Positions 50,416 to 59,589 are shown, counted from the first letter of the stretch. The stretch is 64,000 nucleotides of DNA from Halovulum sp039180525 (GCA_039180525.1 JBCDDF010000005.1:59114-123113), one strand, 5' to 3'. Notes: generated by a model from the sequence alone, not told the origin. Program-made: numbers and translations.

Positions 50416-52961
50416 ACGCGCCGGTCGCCCTAAAGATCGCCCTGCGCGAGTTGCGCGGCGGCTTAAGCGGGTTCGCCATCTTCCTCGCCTGTCTGACGCT
50501 GGGCGTTGCCGCCATCGCTGCCGTGGGCAGCGTGCGATATGCCATTCAAGCCGGGCTGGAACGCGAGGCGTCCTCGATCCTGGGCGGCGATGCCGAGGTG
50601 CGGTTCACTTATCGTTTCGCCGAACCCCAGGAACGCGCCTGGCTGGAACAGGTCGCCGAGCGTGTCTCTGAGGTGGTCGATTTTCGGTCGATGGCGGTGG
50701 TCGAGCGCGACGGTGAGACCGAACGCGCGCTGACGCAGGTCAAGGGCGTGGATGCGGCCTATCCGCTATACGGTAGCGTCGGGTTGGAGCCGGCGATGCC
50801 CCTGGCGGACGCGCTGGGGCAGGCGCAGGGCGTGCCCGGAATGGTGGCTGAGCGCGTGCTGGTCGACCGGCTGGGACTGGCGCTGGGCGACACCGTGCGG
50901 CTGGGCGACCAGGTGTTCCGGCTGACCGCGGTGCTGACCCGTGAACCCGATGGGGTGATGTCCAGCTTCGCCCTGGGACCGCGCATCATCTTGCGGACCG
51001 GGGCTCTGGCCGACAGCGGACTGATCACCCCCGGCACGCTGTTCAACTCCGCCTATCGGCTGCAAATCCCGCCCGAGGCGCAACTTCTGCCGCTGAAACG
51101 GGAGGCGCAGCGGCAATTTGGCGACCAGGGTCTGCGCTGGCGTGACAATCGCGGCGGCACGCCGGGGATATCGAATTTCGTCGACCGGCTCAGCGCGTTT
51201 CTGGTTTTGGTCGGGCTTGCGGGTCTGGCGGTGGGCGGCGTCGGCGTGTCCGCCGCCGTGCGCGCCTATCTCGATGGCAAGACGGAGACCATCGCCACGC
51301 TAAAGACGCTGGGCGCCACCGGCCGCACGATCTTTGTCGCCTACCTCATCCAGATCGGCGTGCTGGGGTTGTTGGGCGTGGCTTTGGGCCTTGCGCTTGG
51401 CGCGGGGCTGCCACTGTTCTTCGCCCCGGTGATCGAAGCACGCCTGCCGGTGCCCGCGGAATTCGGGCTTTTCCTGCCGCCGTTGGCGGAGGCGGCGTTC
51501 TACGGACTGATGACGGCGCTGATCTTCACGCTTTGGCCGCTGGCGCGGGCTCAGGCGATCCGCGCCGCCGGCCTGTTCCGCGATGTCGGTGCCACGGCGC
51601 GCGGTCTGCCCGCGCCGGGTTTCATCGCCGCCATTGCGCTGCTTGTCGCGGGGTTCGCTGCGGCCATCGTGCAGCTTTCCGGCACGCCCACACTGGCGCT
51701 GTTTGCCGCCGGCGGCATCGTTGCGGCACTTGCGGTGTTGTTGCTGGCGGCCTTGGGCACGCGCGCGCTGACCCGGCGTCTGTCCCACGGCCGATTGGCC
51801 CGGGGCCGCCCCGCCCTGCGGCTGGCGCTGGGCGCGGTCAGCGGACCGGGGGGAGAGACCGCCTCCGTCACGCTGTCGTTGGGCCTAGGCCTGACCGTGC
51901 TGGCGACCATCGGCCAGATCGACAGCAATCTGCGCGCCGCCATCGACCGCGATCTACCTGACATCGCCCCGGCCTATTTCTTCGTCGATATCCAGAAGGA
52001 TCAACTGCCCGGGTTCATGGACGAGGGCCTTGCCACCGAGGGCGTCAGCGAGATCGAGACCGCGCCGATGCTGCGCGGCATTCTGACCGGTATCAACGGC
52101 CGACCCGCCCGCGACTGGGTGCGGGAGCACGGCGAAGCCGGCCACTGGGTTCTGTCGGGCGACCGCGGGGTCACTTATGCCGCCGCGCCCCCGGAAGAAG
52201 CCAGGATCGTCGAAGGCGACTGGTGGCCGGACGATTACGATGGCCCGCCGCTGATGAGCTTTGCCGAGGAGGAGGCGCGCGAACTGGGTATCGGCGTCGG
52301 CGATGAGATCACCGTCAACATCCTGGGCCGGGATCTGACCGCGCGTATCGCCAACCTGCGGGTGGTCGAATTTCAGGACATGGGCATCAACTTCCTGATG
52401 GTCCTGAACCCCGCCGCCCTGGCCGGGGCCCCGCATACCCATATCGCCACGGTGTATTCCACCGATGCGGCCGAAGCGCCGCTGCTGCGCCGCCTGGCCG
52501 ATCTTTACCCCAACATCACTGCCGTGCGCGTGCGCGATGCAATCGACCGCGTCGCCGAGGCACTGGCGGGTCTGTCCGCGGCCACCCGCTACGGCGCGGC
52601 GGCGACGCTGGTCACCGGCTTCATCGTGCTGATCGGCGCGGCGGCCGCGGGGGAGCGGCGGCGGGTCTTCGAAGCCGCGGTGCTGAAGACCGTGGGTGCC
52701 ACGCGGGTACGCATCCTGGCCAGTTTCGCGCTGCGCTCGGCCATCCTGGGCGCGGCCGCCGGATCGGTCGCCGTGGTCGCCGCGGCGCTTGCGGGATGGG
52801 GGGTGATGACCTTTGTGATGGACACACGCTATGCGTTCGAGCCGGTCTCCGCCTTTGCCATCGTCATCGGCGGCGCGGCGGTGTCGCTGCTGGCTGGTCT
52901 GGCCTTTGCCTGGCGGCCTTTGGCGGCGCGCCCGGCCCGGGTTTTGCGCGCCCGGGAATAA
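50412..52961 (+). CDS. ybbP: FtsX-like ABC permease, YbbP family
   Basis: The 849-residue protein has an N-terminal transmembrane helix, a large periplasmic domain, and two FtsX-type blocks of membrane helices (about residues 250-390 and 730-840). It looks like YbbP, the partner of YbbA. Its start is a GTG overlapping the ybbA stop. The large soluble parts probably bind lipid or protein substrates in the periplasm, but the cargo is not known. Confidence 0.88.
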   Translation: MNAPVALKIALRELRGGLSGFAIFLACLTLGVAAIAAVGSVRYAIQAGLEREASSILGGDAEVRFTYRFAEPQERAWLEQVAERVSEVVDFRSMAVVERDGETERALTQVKGVDAAYPLYGSVGLEPAMPLADALGQAQGVPGMVAERVLVDRLGLALGDTVRLGDQVFRLTAVLTREPDGVMSSFALGPRIILRTGALADSGLITPGTLFNSAYRLQIPPEAQLLPLKREAQRQFGDQGLRWRDNRGGTPGISNFVDRLSAFLVLVGLAGLAVGGVGVSAAVRAYLDGKTETIATLKTLGATGRTIFVAYLIQIGVLGLLGVALGLALGAGLPLFFAPVIEARLPVPAEFGLFLPPLAEAAFYGLMTALIFTLWPLARAQAIRAAGLFRDVGATARGLPAPGFIAAIALLVAGFAAAIVQLSGTPTLALFAAGGIVAALAVLLLAALGTRALTRRLSHGRLARGRPALRLALGAVSGPGGETASVTLSLGLGLTVLATIGQIDSNLRAAIDRDLPDIAPAYFFVDIQKDQLPGFMDEGLATEGVSEIETAPMLRGILTGINGRPARDWVREHGEAGHWVLSGDRGVTYAAAPPEEARIVEGDWWPDDYDGPPLMSFAEEEARELGIGVGDEITVNILGRDLTARIANLRVVEFQDMGINFLMVLNPAALAGAPHTHIATVYSTDAAEAPLLRRLADLYPNITAVRVRDAIDRVAEALAGLSAATRYGAAATLVTGFIVLIGAAAAGERRRVFEAAVLKTVGATRVRILASFALRSAILGAAAGSVAVVAAALAGWGVMTFVMDTRYAFEPVSAFAIVIGGAAVSLLAGLAFAWRPLAARPARVLRARE

Positions 52962-53081
52962 TGCCCCGTGCAAAACCGCCGCATGCGGCCCGAGTGTCTT
53001 GAAAATCAGGGGCAGTCTGCCAATATCATGCGTAATCCGGGCACTTTTTGCCTGGGCCTTGCCACGCTATGGAGGAATTTG

Positions 53082-53825
53082 ATGGCGGAATTCGACACAG
53101 TCCGGCGCACGGCAACGGCGGGTGTCCGCTCTGCGGAGATCGACGCCGGGCTGCGCGCGCATATGAACAAGGTCTATGGCCTGATGTCGGTCGCGATGAT
53201 CGTGACCGGCGCGGTGTCTTGGGCCGTGGGTACGTCCCCGGCGCTGCTTGCGCTTTTCCGCGATCCGGTCACGCTGCAGCCTAACATCCTGGGCTGGGTG
53301 ATCATGTTTGCCCCGTTGATCATGGTGTTCACCATGGCCGGCATGATCAACCGCTTGTCCGAAGCCGCGGCACAGTTCTTCTTCTACGCCTTCTCGGCCG
53401 TGATGGGCCTGTCGATCAGCTGGATCTTCGCCGTCTTCACGGGCGTCTCGATCGCCCAGACCTTCCTGGTGACCGCTATCGCGTTTGCCGGTCTCAGCCT
53501 GTGGGGATACACCACGAAAAAGGACATCTCCGGCTGGGGGGCTTTCCTGATCATGGGTGTGATCGGTTTGATCGTCGCCTCGATCGTGAACCTTTTCCTG
53601 GGTTCGCCGGCGCTGACCTTTGCGATCTCTCTGATCGGTCTGTTCATCTTCGCCGGCCTGACCGCCTATGACACGCAGCGGATCAAGAACGAGTATCTGC
53701 AGATGGTGCATGCCGGCGCGGCCGATTGGCTGGGGAAGGCCGCGATAATGGGGGCGCTGAGTCTCTACATCAACTTCATCAACATGTTCATGTTCCTGCT
53801 GCAGTTTCTCGGCAATCGCGAGTAA
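53082..53825 (+). CDS. Bax inhibitor-1/YccA family membrane protein
   Basis: The 247-residue protein has seven hydrophobic segments and the C-terminal acidic pair region of the family (Y-D-T-Q-R-I-K-N). The sequence V-Y-G-L-M-S-V-A-M near residue 30 is typical of YbhL/YccA proteins, which affect protein quality control or calcium leak. The ATG at 53082 has a perfect GGAGGA site; upstream in-frame codons are not conserved. A strong terminator follows. Confidence 0.9.
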   Translation: MAEFDTVRRTATAGVRSAEIDAGLRAHMNKVYGLMSVAMIVTGAVSWAVGTSPALLALFRDPVTLQPNILGWVIMFAPLIMVFTMAGMINRLSEAAAQFFFYAFSAVMGLSISWIFAVFTGVSIAQTFLVTAIAFAGLSLWGYTTKKDISGWGAFLIMGVIGLIVASIVNLFLGSPALTFAISLIGLFIFAGLTAYDTQRIKNEYLQMVHAGAADWLGKAAIMGALSLYINFINMFMFLLQFLGNRE

Positions 53826-53850
53826 CTCGCGCGGAACGGATTGATACGAA

Positions 53851-53875
53851 AGGGCCGGTTTCGCCGGCCCTTTTT
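53851..53875 (+). terminator. Rho-independent terminator after the BI-1 gene
   Basis: AGGGCCGG and CCGGCCCT form a perfect 8-bp stem with a TTTCG loop, followed by T residues. It lies 26 bases beyond the stop at 53825 and also faces the leftward sensor gene at 53922. Confidence 0.85.
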
Positions 53876-53921
53876 CGTTGGTGCGCCACATGCGCCCGCT
53901 GCCCCGGTTGGGGCAGCTGGT

Positions 53922-54434
53922 TCACTCTGGCGGCCCGTCCCGCGCCGGCCGGTCGGAACGATGTCGGCGACGCAGGGACTTCTCCAGATTGTCGGCAAAC
54001 GCCGCCCGCGCCTCGGGCGTCATGGCGGCGATGCGTTCGATCAGGATTTGCCGGCTTGCCTGGCCCAACCCGTTCCAGACCTCGGCCTGAGTGTCGAAAA
54101 CCTCCGCCACGGTTTCCGGCGAAAACGGTTCCGTGCGCAACGCGGTCAGGAATTCAGCCCGCGACCGGCGCAGGGCACGATGGGCGGCGCGGAAATCGGC
54201 CCGGTTGGCGCGCACGTCTTCCCGCAGCGCGGCCCGGTCCTCGGATGGCATCGCGCGCGAGATGCCGCGGAACCCGTCGATCGGCAGGTTCGCGGCCATA
54301 TGCCCGACATTCGGCCCCCGGATGACCGCCCCGGCGACGATCCCCACCACCGCCAGGTTCAGCGCGACCGACGCAGTTAACGCAACCTTGGCCCAGCGCG
54401 GCCAGCCCACCGGCGGTTTCACCTCCCCGCTCAT
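53922..54434 (-). CDS. Periplasmic heavy-metal-sensor-like protein (CpxP/Spy/ZraP group)
   Basis: The 170-residue protein has one N-terminal hydrophobic anchor (about residues 18-40) and a helical tail with R-A-A-L-R-E-D-V-R and R-A-A-H-R-A-L-R-R-S-R-A-E-F, as in periplasmic heavy-metal sensors and CpxP-like proteins. It is the last gene of a sigma/anti-sigma trio and may act in sensing envelope stress or metals. The start M-S-G-E-V-K-P overlaps the anti-sigma gene by four bases. Confidence 0.72.
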   Translation of the reverse strand: MSGEVKPPVGWPRWAKVALTASVALNLAVVGIVAGAVIRGPNVGHMAANLPIDGFRGISRAMPSEDRAALREDVRANRADFRAAHRALRRSRAEFLTALRTEPFSPETVAEVFDTQAEVWNGLGQASRQILIERIAAMTPEARAAFADNLEKSLRRRHRSDRPARDGPPE

Positions 54435-54838
54435 CGCTCCGCCTCCGGGTCCAGGAACACCGCCAATGCGTCGTCCGCCGCGGTGAACGCGCCCGTGCCC
54501 TGGTCCGCTGCGACCAGGACCGAAACGCCCAGGCGCGCATCGGCTTCGATCGACACCGGCGCCAGATAGCCCATCGCCACTCCGGCTATTGCCGAACCGG
54601 CGCAGGCCAGAAGTCCCTGCCAGCCGGGCCACCGCAACCACGCCCGACGCGACCCGGATGCGGGCACCCGCACCTGTGGTTGCACCCGCGGTTGCGCGGC
54701 AAGCGCGTCCGCCATCAGCGTTTCGACAAAAGCGGCCCGCGGCGCCCGCCCCGCATCCGCCGCCCGCAAGGCCGTGAAGGCGGTCTCCAGATCGTCGGAA
54801 CCGCGATCATCGGGTGGGAGGGTGCCAGACATCGTCAT
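54431..54838 (-). CDS. Probable anti-sigma factor
   Basis: The 135-residue protein has a cytoplasmic N-terminal part, a hydrophobic anchor (about residues 75-95) and a short periplasmic tail. That layout, plus its position one base after an ECF sigma gene, is typical for an anti-sigma factor. No zinc motif is seen. The start lies one base after the sigma stop (TGAgATG). The assignment rests on context more than sequence. Confidence 0.6.
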   Translation of the reverse strand: MTMSGTLPPDDRGSDDLETAFTALRAADAGRAPRAAFVETLMADALAAQPRVQPQVRVPASGSRRAWLRWPGWQGLLACAGSAIAGVAMGYLAPVSIEADARLGVSVLVAADQGTGAFTAADDALAVFLDPEAER

Positions 54839-54839
54839 C

Positions 54840-55433
54840 TCAATCGTCCTTGTAGTTCAAATGCGGCCAGGCGCCATCCAGCAGTTGCCTGAGCCGGCGC
54901 CGCCCGCGCGATTGCAGGCTTTCCACCGCCTCGACGCTCAGGCCCATGATCTGCGCGATCTCGGGGTTCGGCCGATCCTCCAGGTGCCGCAGCACGACGG
55001 CCAGCCGTTGGCGTTCCGGAAGCGCTGTCAGCGCCTTTGCCAGGGCGGCGGCTCGGTCCGCGCGCTGCAATCCGGCCTGGGGACCGGGGCGATCGTCGGG
55101 CGGGTCGTGCCCCTCGGGCAGCGGCACCGTCCGCCGCCGCCGCAGCCGGTCGGTGCACAGATTTGCGGCCACGCGGTAAAGCCAGGTCGAAATCAGCGCC
55201 TCTCCCGCCCGCCAATGGGGCGCCGCGCGCCAAAGCCGTATCAGCGCCTCCTGGGTGACCTCTTCGGCCTCCGCCTCCTGGCCGCCCAGCATGCGCCGGG
55301 CCAGCGCCAGGATCCTGGGTGCCTGTTCGGTCAGGATGGCGCGCGCGGCGACGGTGTCCCCGGCCGCATAAGCCGCGAGCAAACTGGCATCGCGCGCCCG
55401 CGCATCGCTGTCCGAGGTCCTCATGTCCAGCAA
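54840..55433 (-). CDS. ECF-type RNA polymerase sigma factor
   Basis: The 197-residue sigma-70-family protein has region 2 (A-R-R-M-L-G-G-Q-E-A-E-A-E-E-V-T-Q-E-A-L-I-R, followed by A-A-N-L-C) and region 4 (L-P-E-R-Q-R-L-A-V-V-L-R-H-L and I-M-G-L-S-V-E-A-V-E-S). The linker between them is short and Pro-rich. It should direct a stress regulon, with the two genes below as its control. A start at 55424 (M-R-T) is possible. Confidence 0.9.
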   Translation of the reverse strand: MLDMRTSDSDARARDASLLAAYAAGDTVAARAILTEQAPRILALARRMLGGQEAEAEEVTQEALIRLWRAAPHWRAGEALISTWLYRVAANLCTDRLRRRRTVPLPEGHDPPDDRPGPQAGLQRADRAAALAKALTALPERQRLAVVLRHLEDRPNPEIAQIMGLSVEAVESLQSRGRRRLRQLLDGAWPHLNYKDD

Positions 55434-55465
55434 TTATGGGCACCATCCCGGCCATCGCAAACCGG

Positions 55466-55591
55466 TCATTTCTGCGCCATGCGCGGCGCCACGCCGGTGA
55501 CGGCCGCGCATGTCTGCGCGTGTTGCGCCAACGCGGCGTTGGCCGCCGCCAGCAGCAGCATCGTGACTGCCGCGAAATCTTTGGGTCGCAT
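55466..55591 (-). CDS. Possible small secreted protein
   Basis: A 41-residue frame reads M-R-P-K-D-F-A-A-V-T-M-L-L-L-A-A-A-N followed by A-A-L-A-Q and a short polar tail with one Cys. The N-terminus looks like a signal peptide with a cleavage site at A-L-A. It lies upstream of the sigma gene on the same strand. No clear ribosome site was seen, so the call is tentative. Confidence 0.35.
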   Translation of the reverse strand: MRPKDFAAVTMLLLAAANAALAQHAQTCAAVTGVAPRMAQK

Positions 55592-55747
55592 AGCCGGCCC
55601 CCATTTTTTCCTTAGCCGGTTCTGGTACGCCCTGGCGCCGCCGCTCCGTCGGTTTTGCGACATCCCGCCGCAAGACAATCTGCCAGCGGGACGTCTGCCG
55701 GGGTTTGATGTATGACCAGAGGTCTGCGCTCAGCCGAGGAGTCGGGT

Positions 55748-56158
55748 ATGGCACATCCGCAGATCGCACCCCAAACCGAACAGCCCGCCGCGGCGGAGCG
55801 AAACCTGCGTCAAGCCCTGGTGCGCGGCTGGCGGCGACGCTGCCCGAACTGCGGCGCCGGGCCGTTGCTGCGCGGCTATCTGACGGTGCGCGACAGTTGC
55901 GCGGTCTGCGGTGAGGAATTGCACCATCATCGCGCCGATGACGGCCCCGCATGGGCCACCATCCTGATCGCCGGTCATTTGATGGCGCCGCTGATGCTCA
56001 GCGTCTACACCGCGTTTCGCCCGGCGGCGTGGGTCATGGCGGTTGGGTTTTCCTCTGCCTTCGTCGTTTTGGCGCTTTATCTGCTGCCGCGACTGAAGGG
56101 CGCCTTTGTGGGCTTCCAGTGGGCGCAGCGGATGCACGGCTTCGACAACAGCGACTAA
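55748..56158 (+). CDS. DUF983 family membrane protein
   Basis: The 136-residue protein has a zinc-ribbon-like N-terminus (C-P-N-C-G-A-G and C-A-V-C-G) and two or three hydrophobic segments in the C-terminal half. This matches DUF983, a membrane family found near haem-copper oxidases in alphaproteobacteria. The ATG at 55748 was preferred because a GAGGAG site precedes it; a start 12 codons earlier is possible. Function is unknown. Confidence 0.82.
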   Translation: MAHPQIAPQTEQPAAAERNLRQALVRGWRRRCPNCGAGPLLRGYLTVRDSCAVCGEELHHHRADDGPAWATILIAGHLMAPLMLSVYTAFRPAAWVMAVGFSSAFVVLALYLLPRLKGAFVGFQWAQRMHGFDNSD

Positions 56159-56200
56159 GGCCGATGGACAACGCACGGACCCGCGCCGCATAGTCGCCGC

Positions 56201-56839
56201 ATGTCTTCCCAGCCGATCCATGACGCTGCCACGGTGGTTTTGGTGCGCCGCGCACCCACGCCGCAGGTCTTGATGGGCCAGCGTGGGGCGCGGGCGGTCT
56301 TTATGCCCAACAAGTTCGTCTTTCCCGGCGGCCGCGTGGACCCCGCCGACGCCCAGACGCCTCTGGCGCCCGGGCCCAGCGCGGGGCTGCGCGCCCAACT
56401 GATGCGTGACAGCGCGGCGGATCCGGGCGCGCTTTGCGCCGCGGGCATCCGCGAGGTGTGGGAAGAAACCGGGCTGCGCATCGCCGCGCCCGGACCAACG
56501 GGCAGCTATCTGGGCGCCGGGCTGGGCCCGAACGCCGCCGCGCTGCGGCTGTTCTTTCGCGCCATCACCCCCCCGGGCCGCCCCCGCCGTTTCGATGCGC
56601 GTTTTTTTCTGTGCGAAGCCAGCGCGGTGGCCGGCGATGCGGAGGACTTCTCCGGCGCCGACGACGAGTTGCAGTTTCTGCGGTGGGTTCCGCTGGACGA
56701 GGCGCGCGGCCTGGACCTGCCCTTCATCACCGGCATCGCCCTGGCCGAGGTCGCCGCCATTCTCGCCGACCCCGCCGCAGCGCGGCCGGTGCCGTTTTTC
56801 GACAATACCGGGCCGCACTCCCGGCTACGCCAGCTTTGA
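56201..56839 (+). CDS. NUDIX hydrolase, long-insertion (NUDT19-like) type
   Basis: The 212-residue protein has a NUDIX box split by an insertion: G-G-R-V-D-P-A-D at about residues 44-51, then A-A-G-I-R-E-V-W-E-E-T-G-L around residues 84-96. That long insertion is typical of the NUDT19/CoA-diphosphatase-like group. It hydrolyses nucleoside diphosphates linked to some moiety X, CoA-like in relatives. It follows DUF983 by about 40 bases. Confidence 0.82.
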   Translation: MSSQPIHDAATVVLVRRAPTPQVLMGQRGARAVFMPNKFVFPGGRVDPADAQTPLAPGPSAGLRAQLMRDSAADPGALCAAGIREVWEETGLRIAAPGPTGSYLGAGLGPNAAALRLFFRAITPPGRPRRFDARFFLCEASAVAGDAEDFSGADDELQFLRWVPLDEARGLDLPFITGIALAEVAAILADPAAARPVPFFDNTGPHSRLRQL

Positions 56840-56918
56840 CAGGCGCGCCGGTTGACACGCGCGGGTCTGCGTGTAGAACACGCGCCTGCACTGCCGCCCC
56901 GGCAGGTTGGAGACACGC

Positions 56919-57086
56919 ATGGCCAAACCGACGACGATCAAGATCCGCCTCAATTCGACCGCTGACACCGGCCATTTCTACGTGAGCAAGAAGAACGCCA
57001 AGACGATGACCGAAAAGATGGTCGTTCGCAAATACGACCCGGTCGCGCGCAAGCATGTCGAATACAAGGAAGGCAAGATCAAATAG
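56919..57086 (+). CDS. rpmG: 50S ribosomal protein L33
   Basis: The frame gives a 55-residue protein starting M-A-K-P-T-T-I-K-I-R-L and ending Y-K-E-G-K-I-K, with H-F-Y-V-S-K-K-N in the middle, an exact L33 pattern. It lacks the paired zinc cysteines (C-minus form). The ATG is preceded by GGAGA-like purines. It is small enough to be missed by length cut-offs. Confidence 0.93.
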   Translation: MAKPTTIKIRLNSTADTGHFYVSKKNAKTMTEKMVVRKYDPVARKHVEYKEGKIK

Positions 57087-57111
57087 GATCTGCCGACCTT
57101 TACGCCGGACG

Positions 57112-57142
57112 GGGCTGCGCGGGAAACCGGGTGGCCCTTTTT
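57112..57142 (+). terminator. Probable terminator after rpmG
   Basis: GGGCTGCGCGG and CCGGGTGGCCC form a stem with two wobble pairs and one mismatch around a GAAA loop, followed by a T-run. It lies 25 bases beyond the L33 stop. Confidence 0.6.
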
Positions 57143-57204
57143 CGTTCGGGCGGCCGATATCGGGCGGGCCAGTACGGGGCCGGGGCTGGTGGGGAGTTGG
57201 ACCG

Positions 57205-57717
57205 ATGATCGACGCGACCTTTTTCGTGCGGATGGGCCGGGCGGAGGATCTGCCGGCGCTCGACGCCGTGATGGCGCGGTCCTTTCCACGGCTTTTGGCG
57301 CCCGACTACGCCCCCTCCACCCTTGTCACCGCGGTGCCGCTGATCGCCCGCGCCCAGCCGGCCCTGGTCGAAAGCGGCAGCTACTACGTTGCCGAGGGCA
57401 CCGATGGCACGATCCTGGGCGCCGGCGGCTGGACCCCGCAAAACCCGCGCGGCGGCCGCCAGCAAGTACAGGTCGGCCATATCCGCCACTTCGCCACCGA
57501 TCCCGACCATATCCGGCAGGGCGTCGGGCGGGCGTTGATGGCGCGCACATTTGCCGACGCCGGCGCATGCAAGATCGCCGAACTTATCTGCCTGGCCACC
57601 CGCACCGCGGTGCCGTTCTATCGCGCGCAGGGGTTCGAGGAAGTGGGCCCGGTGGAGATCGAGCTGCGCGCGGGCATCAGCCTGCCGGCAATCCGCATGC
57701 GGCGCGGGTTGCCATAG
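57205..57717 (+). CDS. GNAT family N-acetyltransferase
   Basis: The 170-residue protein has the GNAT core: R-H-F-A-T-D-P-D-H-I-R-Q-G-V-G-R-A-L at about residues 91-108 is the acetyl-CoA pyrophosphate loop (Q-G-V-G-R-A), and F-Y-R-A-Q-G-F-E-E-V-G is motif B. The acceptor is unknown. GGGGAG lies upstream of the ATG at 57205. Confidence 0.83.
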   Translation: MIDATFFVRMGRAEDLPALDAVMARSFPRLLAPDYAPSTLVTAVPLIARAQPALVESGSYYVAEGTDGTILGAGGWTPQNPRGGRQQVQVGHIRHFATDPDHIRQGVGRALMARTFADAGACKIAELICLATRTAVPFYRAQGFEEVGPVEIELRAGISLPAIRMRRGLP

Positions 57718-57778
57718 GCGCGGGCACTGACGTCGCCAGCGGCGCGGCCAACACCCTTGGTTGCGTCGGACCAAGACG

Positions 57779-59170
57779 TCAGGCCGCGGCGGCGACCTCG
57801 ACCCGGTTTCGGCCCGATCGCTTGGCGGCGTACAGCGCGGCATCGGCTTCGGCCAGCAGTCCGACCAGATCGGCGCCGCAACCCGGCCGGGCGACGCTGA
57901 GGCCGATGCTGATCGTGATCGGCAGGGGTGCCCCGGCGGTGCCCAAGGCAAAGGGCGTGCCGGCGACCGCGAGGCGCACACGCTCGGCAATGCCGGTGGC
58001 CTCTTCCTCGGCGGCGCCGGGCAGGGCGACCAGGAACTCCTCTCCACCCCAGCGCGCGACCAGATCGACCGCGCGCACGGCCCCGGAAAGGCGAAGCGCG
58101 GTTTCGCGCAGTACCAGATCGCCGGCGGCATGGCCGAACCGGTCGTTCACGCTTTTGAACGCATCCAGATCGAGCATCATCACCGCAAATGGGCGGCTGT
58201 CTGTCGCCGACCGCGCCATCAGTCGCGGCATGTGCGCATCGGCAAAGCGGCGGTTGTGCAAGCCGGTCAGCGGATCGGTGACCGCATCGCGCAGCGAGGC
58301 CGCCAACGCCTCGCGCAGGCGGTCCATCATCCGCCGCCGCCGGTCCTGCCCGACCAGCCGGGCGGTCAGTTCGTCGGCTGGCGCATCGACGGGGCAGAAA
58401 TCGCTTGCCCCCAGATCCAGCGCCTGCAGCGCGGTCGCGTCATCGGCGGGGTCGGTCAGCGCCAGAATGGTCATCGCCCGGGTCGCCGGATCCGCGCGCA
58501 ACTGCGCGATCCGCCGGAACCCCGTGCGGATCGCCTCCGGCTCGGTCAGACGCAGAACCAGGGCGGGCAGGCGGTGCGCGCCGCCGATGCGCAGCGGCAG
58601 GTCTTCCTCCCGCTCCAGCAGACGGGCGGTCAGGCGGGTGCAGGCGCCCAGCCGCGCGGTCAGATCCGCCGCGCCGGCCGGGTCGGCGCCGCGCGCCACC
58701 AGCACGTTCAGCGGCGGGCGGGCCGCGCCTTCCTGCAGGCCGGTCTGGTCCAGACCCAGATCGCGCACGGTCAGGTCGCGCAGGTGCAATTCGTCGAAGG
58801 ACCGCTTGATGCGGATCAGCGACCGGATACGCACCTGCAACACGGCATCGCTGACCGGCAGGCGGACAACGTCGTCGGCGCCCAGATCGAAGCCCGCCTC
58901 TCCCCGCGGGCCCTCTGCGGCGACGGCCAGGATTACCGGCACGGTCGCGCAACGCGCCCGGGACTTCAGCCGCCGCAGCGCATCCTGTATGCCGCGGCCA
59001 GGGCGATGCGCGACCAACACGACCAGATCCGCCTTGGCCGCGCGCAGCGGCAGCGCCGGATCGCCGGGATCGCCGAGCGTTTCGACCTCGTAATAGGCCT
59101 CCATCAGCCGGCCGCGCAGCAGCATTCGGCTTGCGGCGTTGCAATCTATGATCAGAAGCCGGCCCGACAT
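57779..59170 (-). CDS. pleD: PleD-like diguanylate cyclase with degenerate receiver domains
   Basis: The 463-residue protein has the PleD layout of two receiver-like domains (about 1-120 and 150-270) and a GGDEF domain. The active site is G-G-E-E-F at 375-379, and the I-site R-A-V-D at 366-369 is exactly five residues before it, so cyclase activity with product inhibition is expected. The first receiver lacks key residues: the acidic pair is D9-C10, the phosphoacceptor position is V53, and the T-K-P lysine is replaced by R-L-P. The second receiver also lacks an Asp at the equivalent place. Activation is therefore probably not by phosphorylation. Confidence 0.86.
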   Translation of the reverse strand: MSGRLLIIDCNAASRMLLRGRLMEAYYEVETLGDPGDPALPLRAAKADLVVLVAHRPGRGIQDALRRLKSRARCATVPVILAVAAEGPRGEAGFDLGADDVVRLPVSDAVLQVRIRSLIRIKRSFDELHLRDLTVRDLGLDQTGLQEGAARPPLNVLVARGADPAGAADLTARLGACTRLTARLLEREEDLPLRIGGAHRLPALVLRLTEPEAIRTGFRRIAQLRADPATRAMTILALTDPADDATALQALDLGASDFCPVDAPADELTARLVGQDRRRRMMDRLREALAASLRDAVTDPLTGLHNRRFADAHMPRLMARSATDSRPFAVMMLDLDAFKSVNDRFGHAAGDLVLRETALRLSGAVRAVDLVARWGGEEFLVALPGAAEEEATGIAERVRLAVAGTPFALGTAGAPLPITISIGLSVARPGCGADLVGLLAEADAALYAAKRSGRNRVEVAAAA

Positions 59171-59301
59171 GGGTTGGATCCTTCAAGCGCCAGAACGGCG
59201 GGTGCGCGCGCACCGCCGCCCCCCGGCGGCGCATCACGTGTTAAAGGAACGGTAACGGGCAAACCCTTAACGAAACCTTTTCCCGGCCGAAGGAGATCCC
59301 C

Positions 59302-59589
59302 ATGCAGCCGATGTCGCGGAAACCAGCCGAGGATCTGGGGCTGGCGGTCCTGGCATGGATCGCCGAAGACAGCGAACGCGCGGGCGCGTTTCTGGGCGCC
59401 TCGGGCGCAGCGCCGGGCGATCTGCGGGCCCGCGTCCGCGACCCGGATTTCCTGGGCTTCGTGCTGGATTTCCTGCTGATGGACGATGCCGCCGTGCTGG
59501 CGTTCGCCGCCGAACAGGGCCGCCCGCCCGAGGATGTGATGCGCGCCCGCGCCGGGCTGCCCGGCGGCGACCTGCCGGCCTGGACCTAG
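59302..59589 (+). CDS. DUF3572 family protein
   Basis: The 95-residue helical protein matches DUF3572, which is often encoded next to pleD in this group. L-A-V-L-A-W-I-A-E-D and F-L-G-F-V-L-D-F-L-L-M-D-D are typical. It is divergent from the PleD-like gene and has an AGGAGA site before the ATG at 59302. Its role is unknown. Confidence 0.8.
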   Translation: MQPMSRKPAEDLGLAVLAWIAEDSERAGAFLGASGAAPGDLRARVRDPDFLGFVLDFLLMDDAAVLAFAAEQGRPPEDVMRARAGLPGGDLPAWT

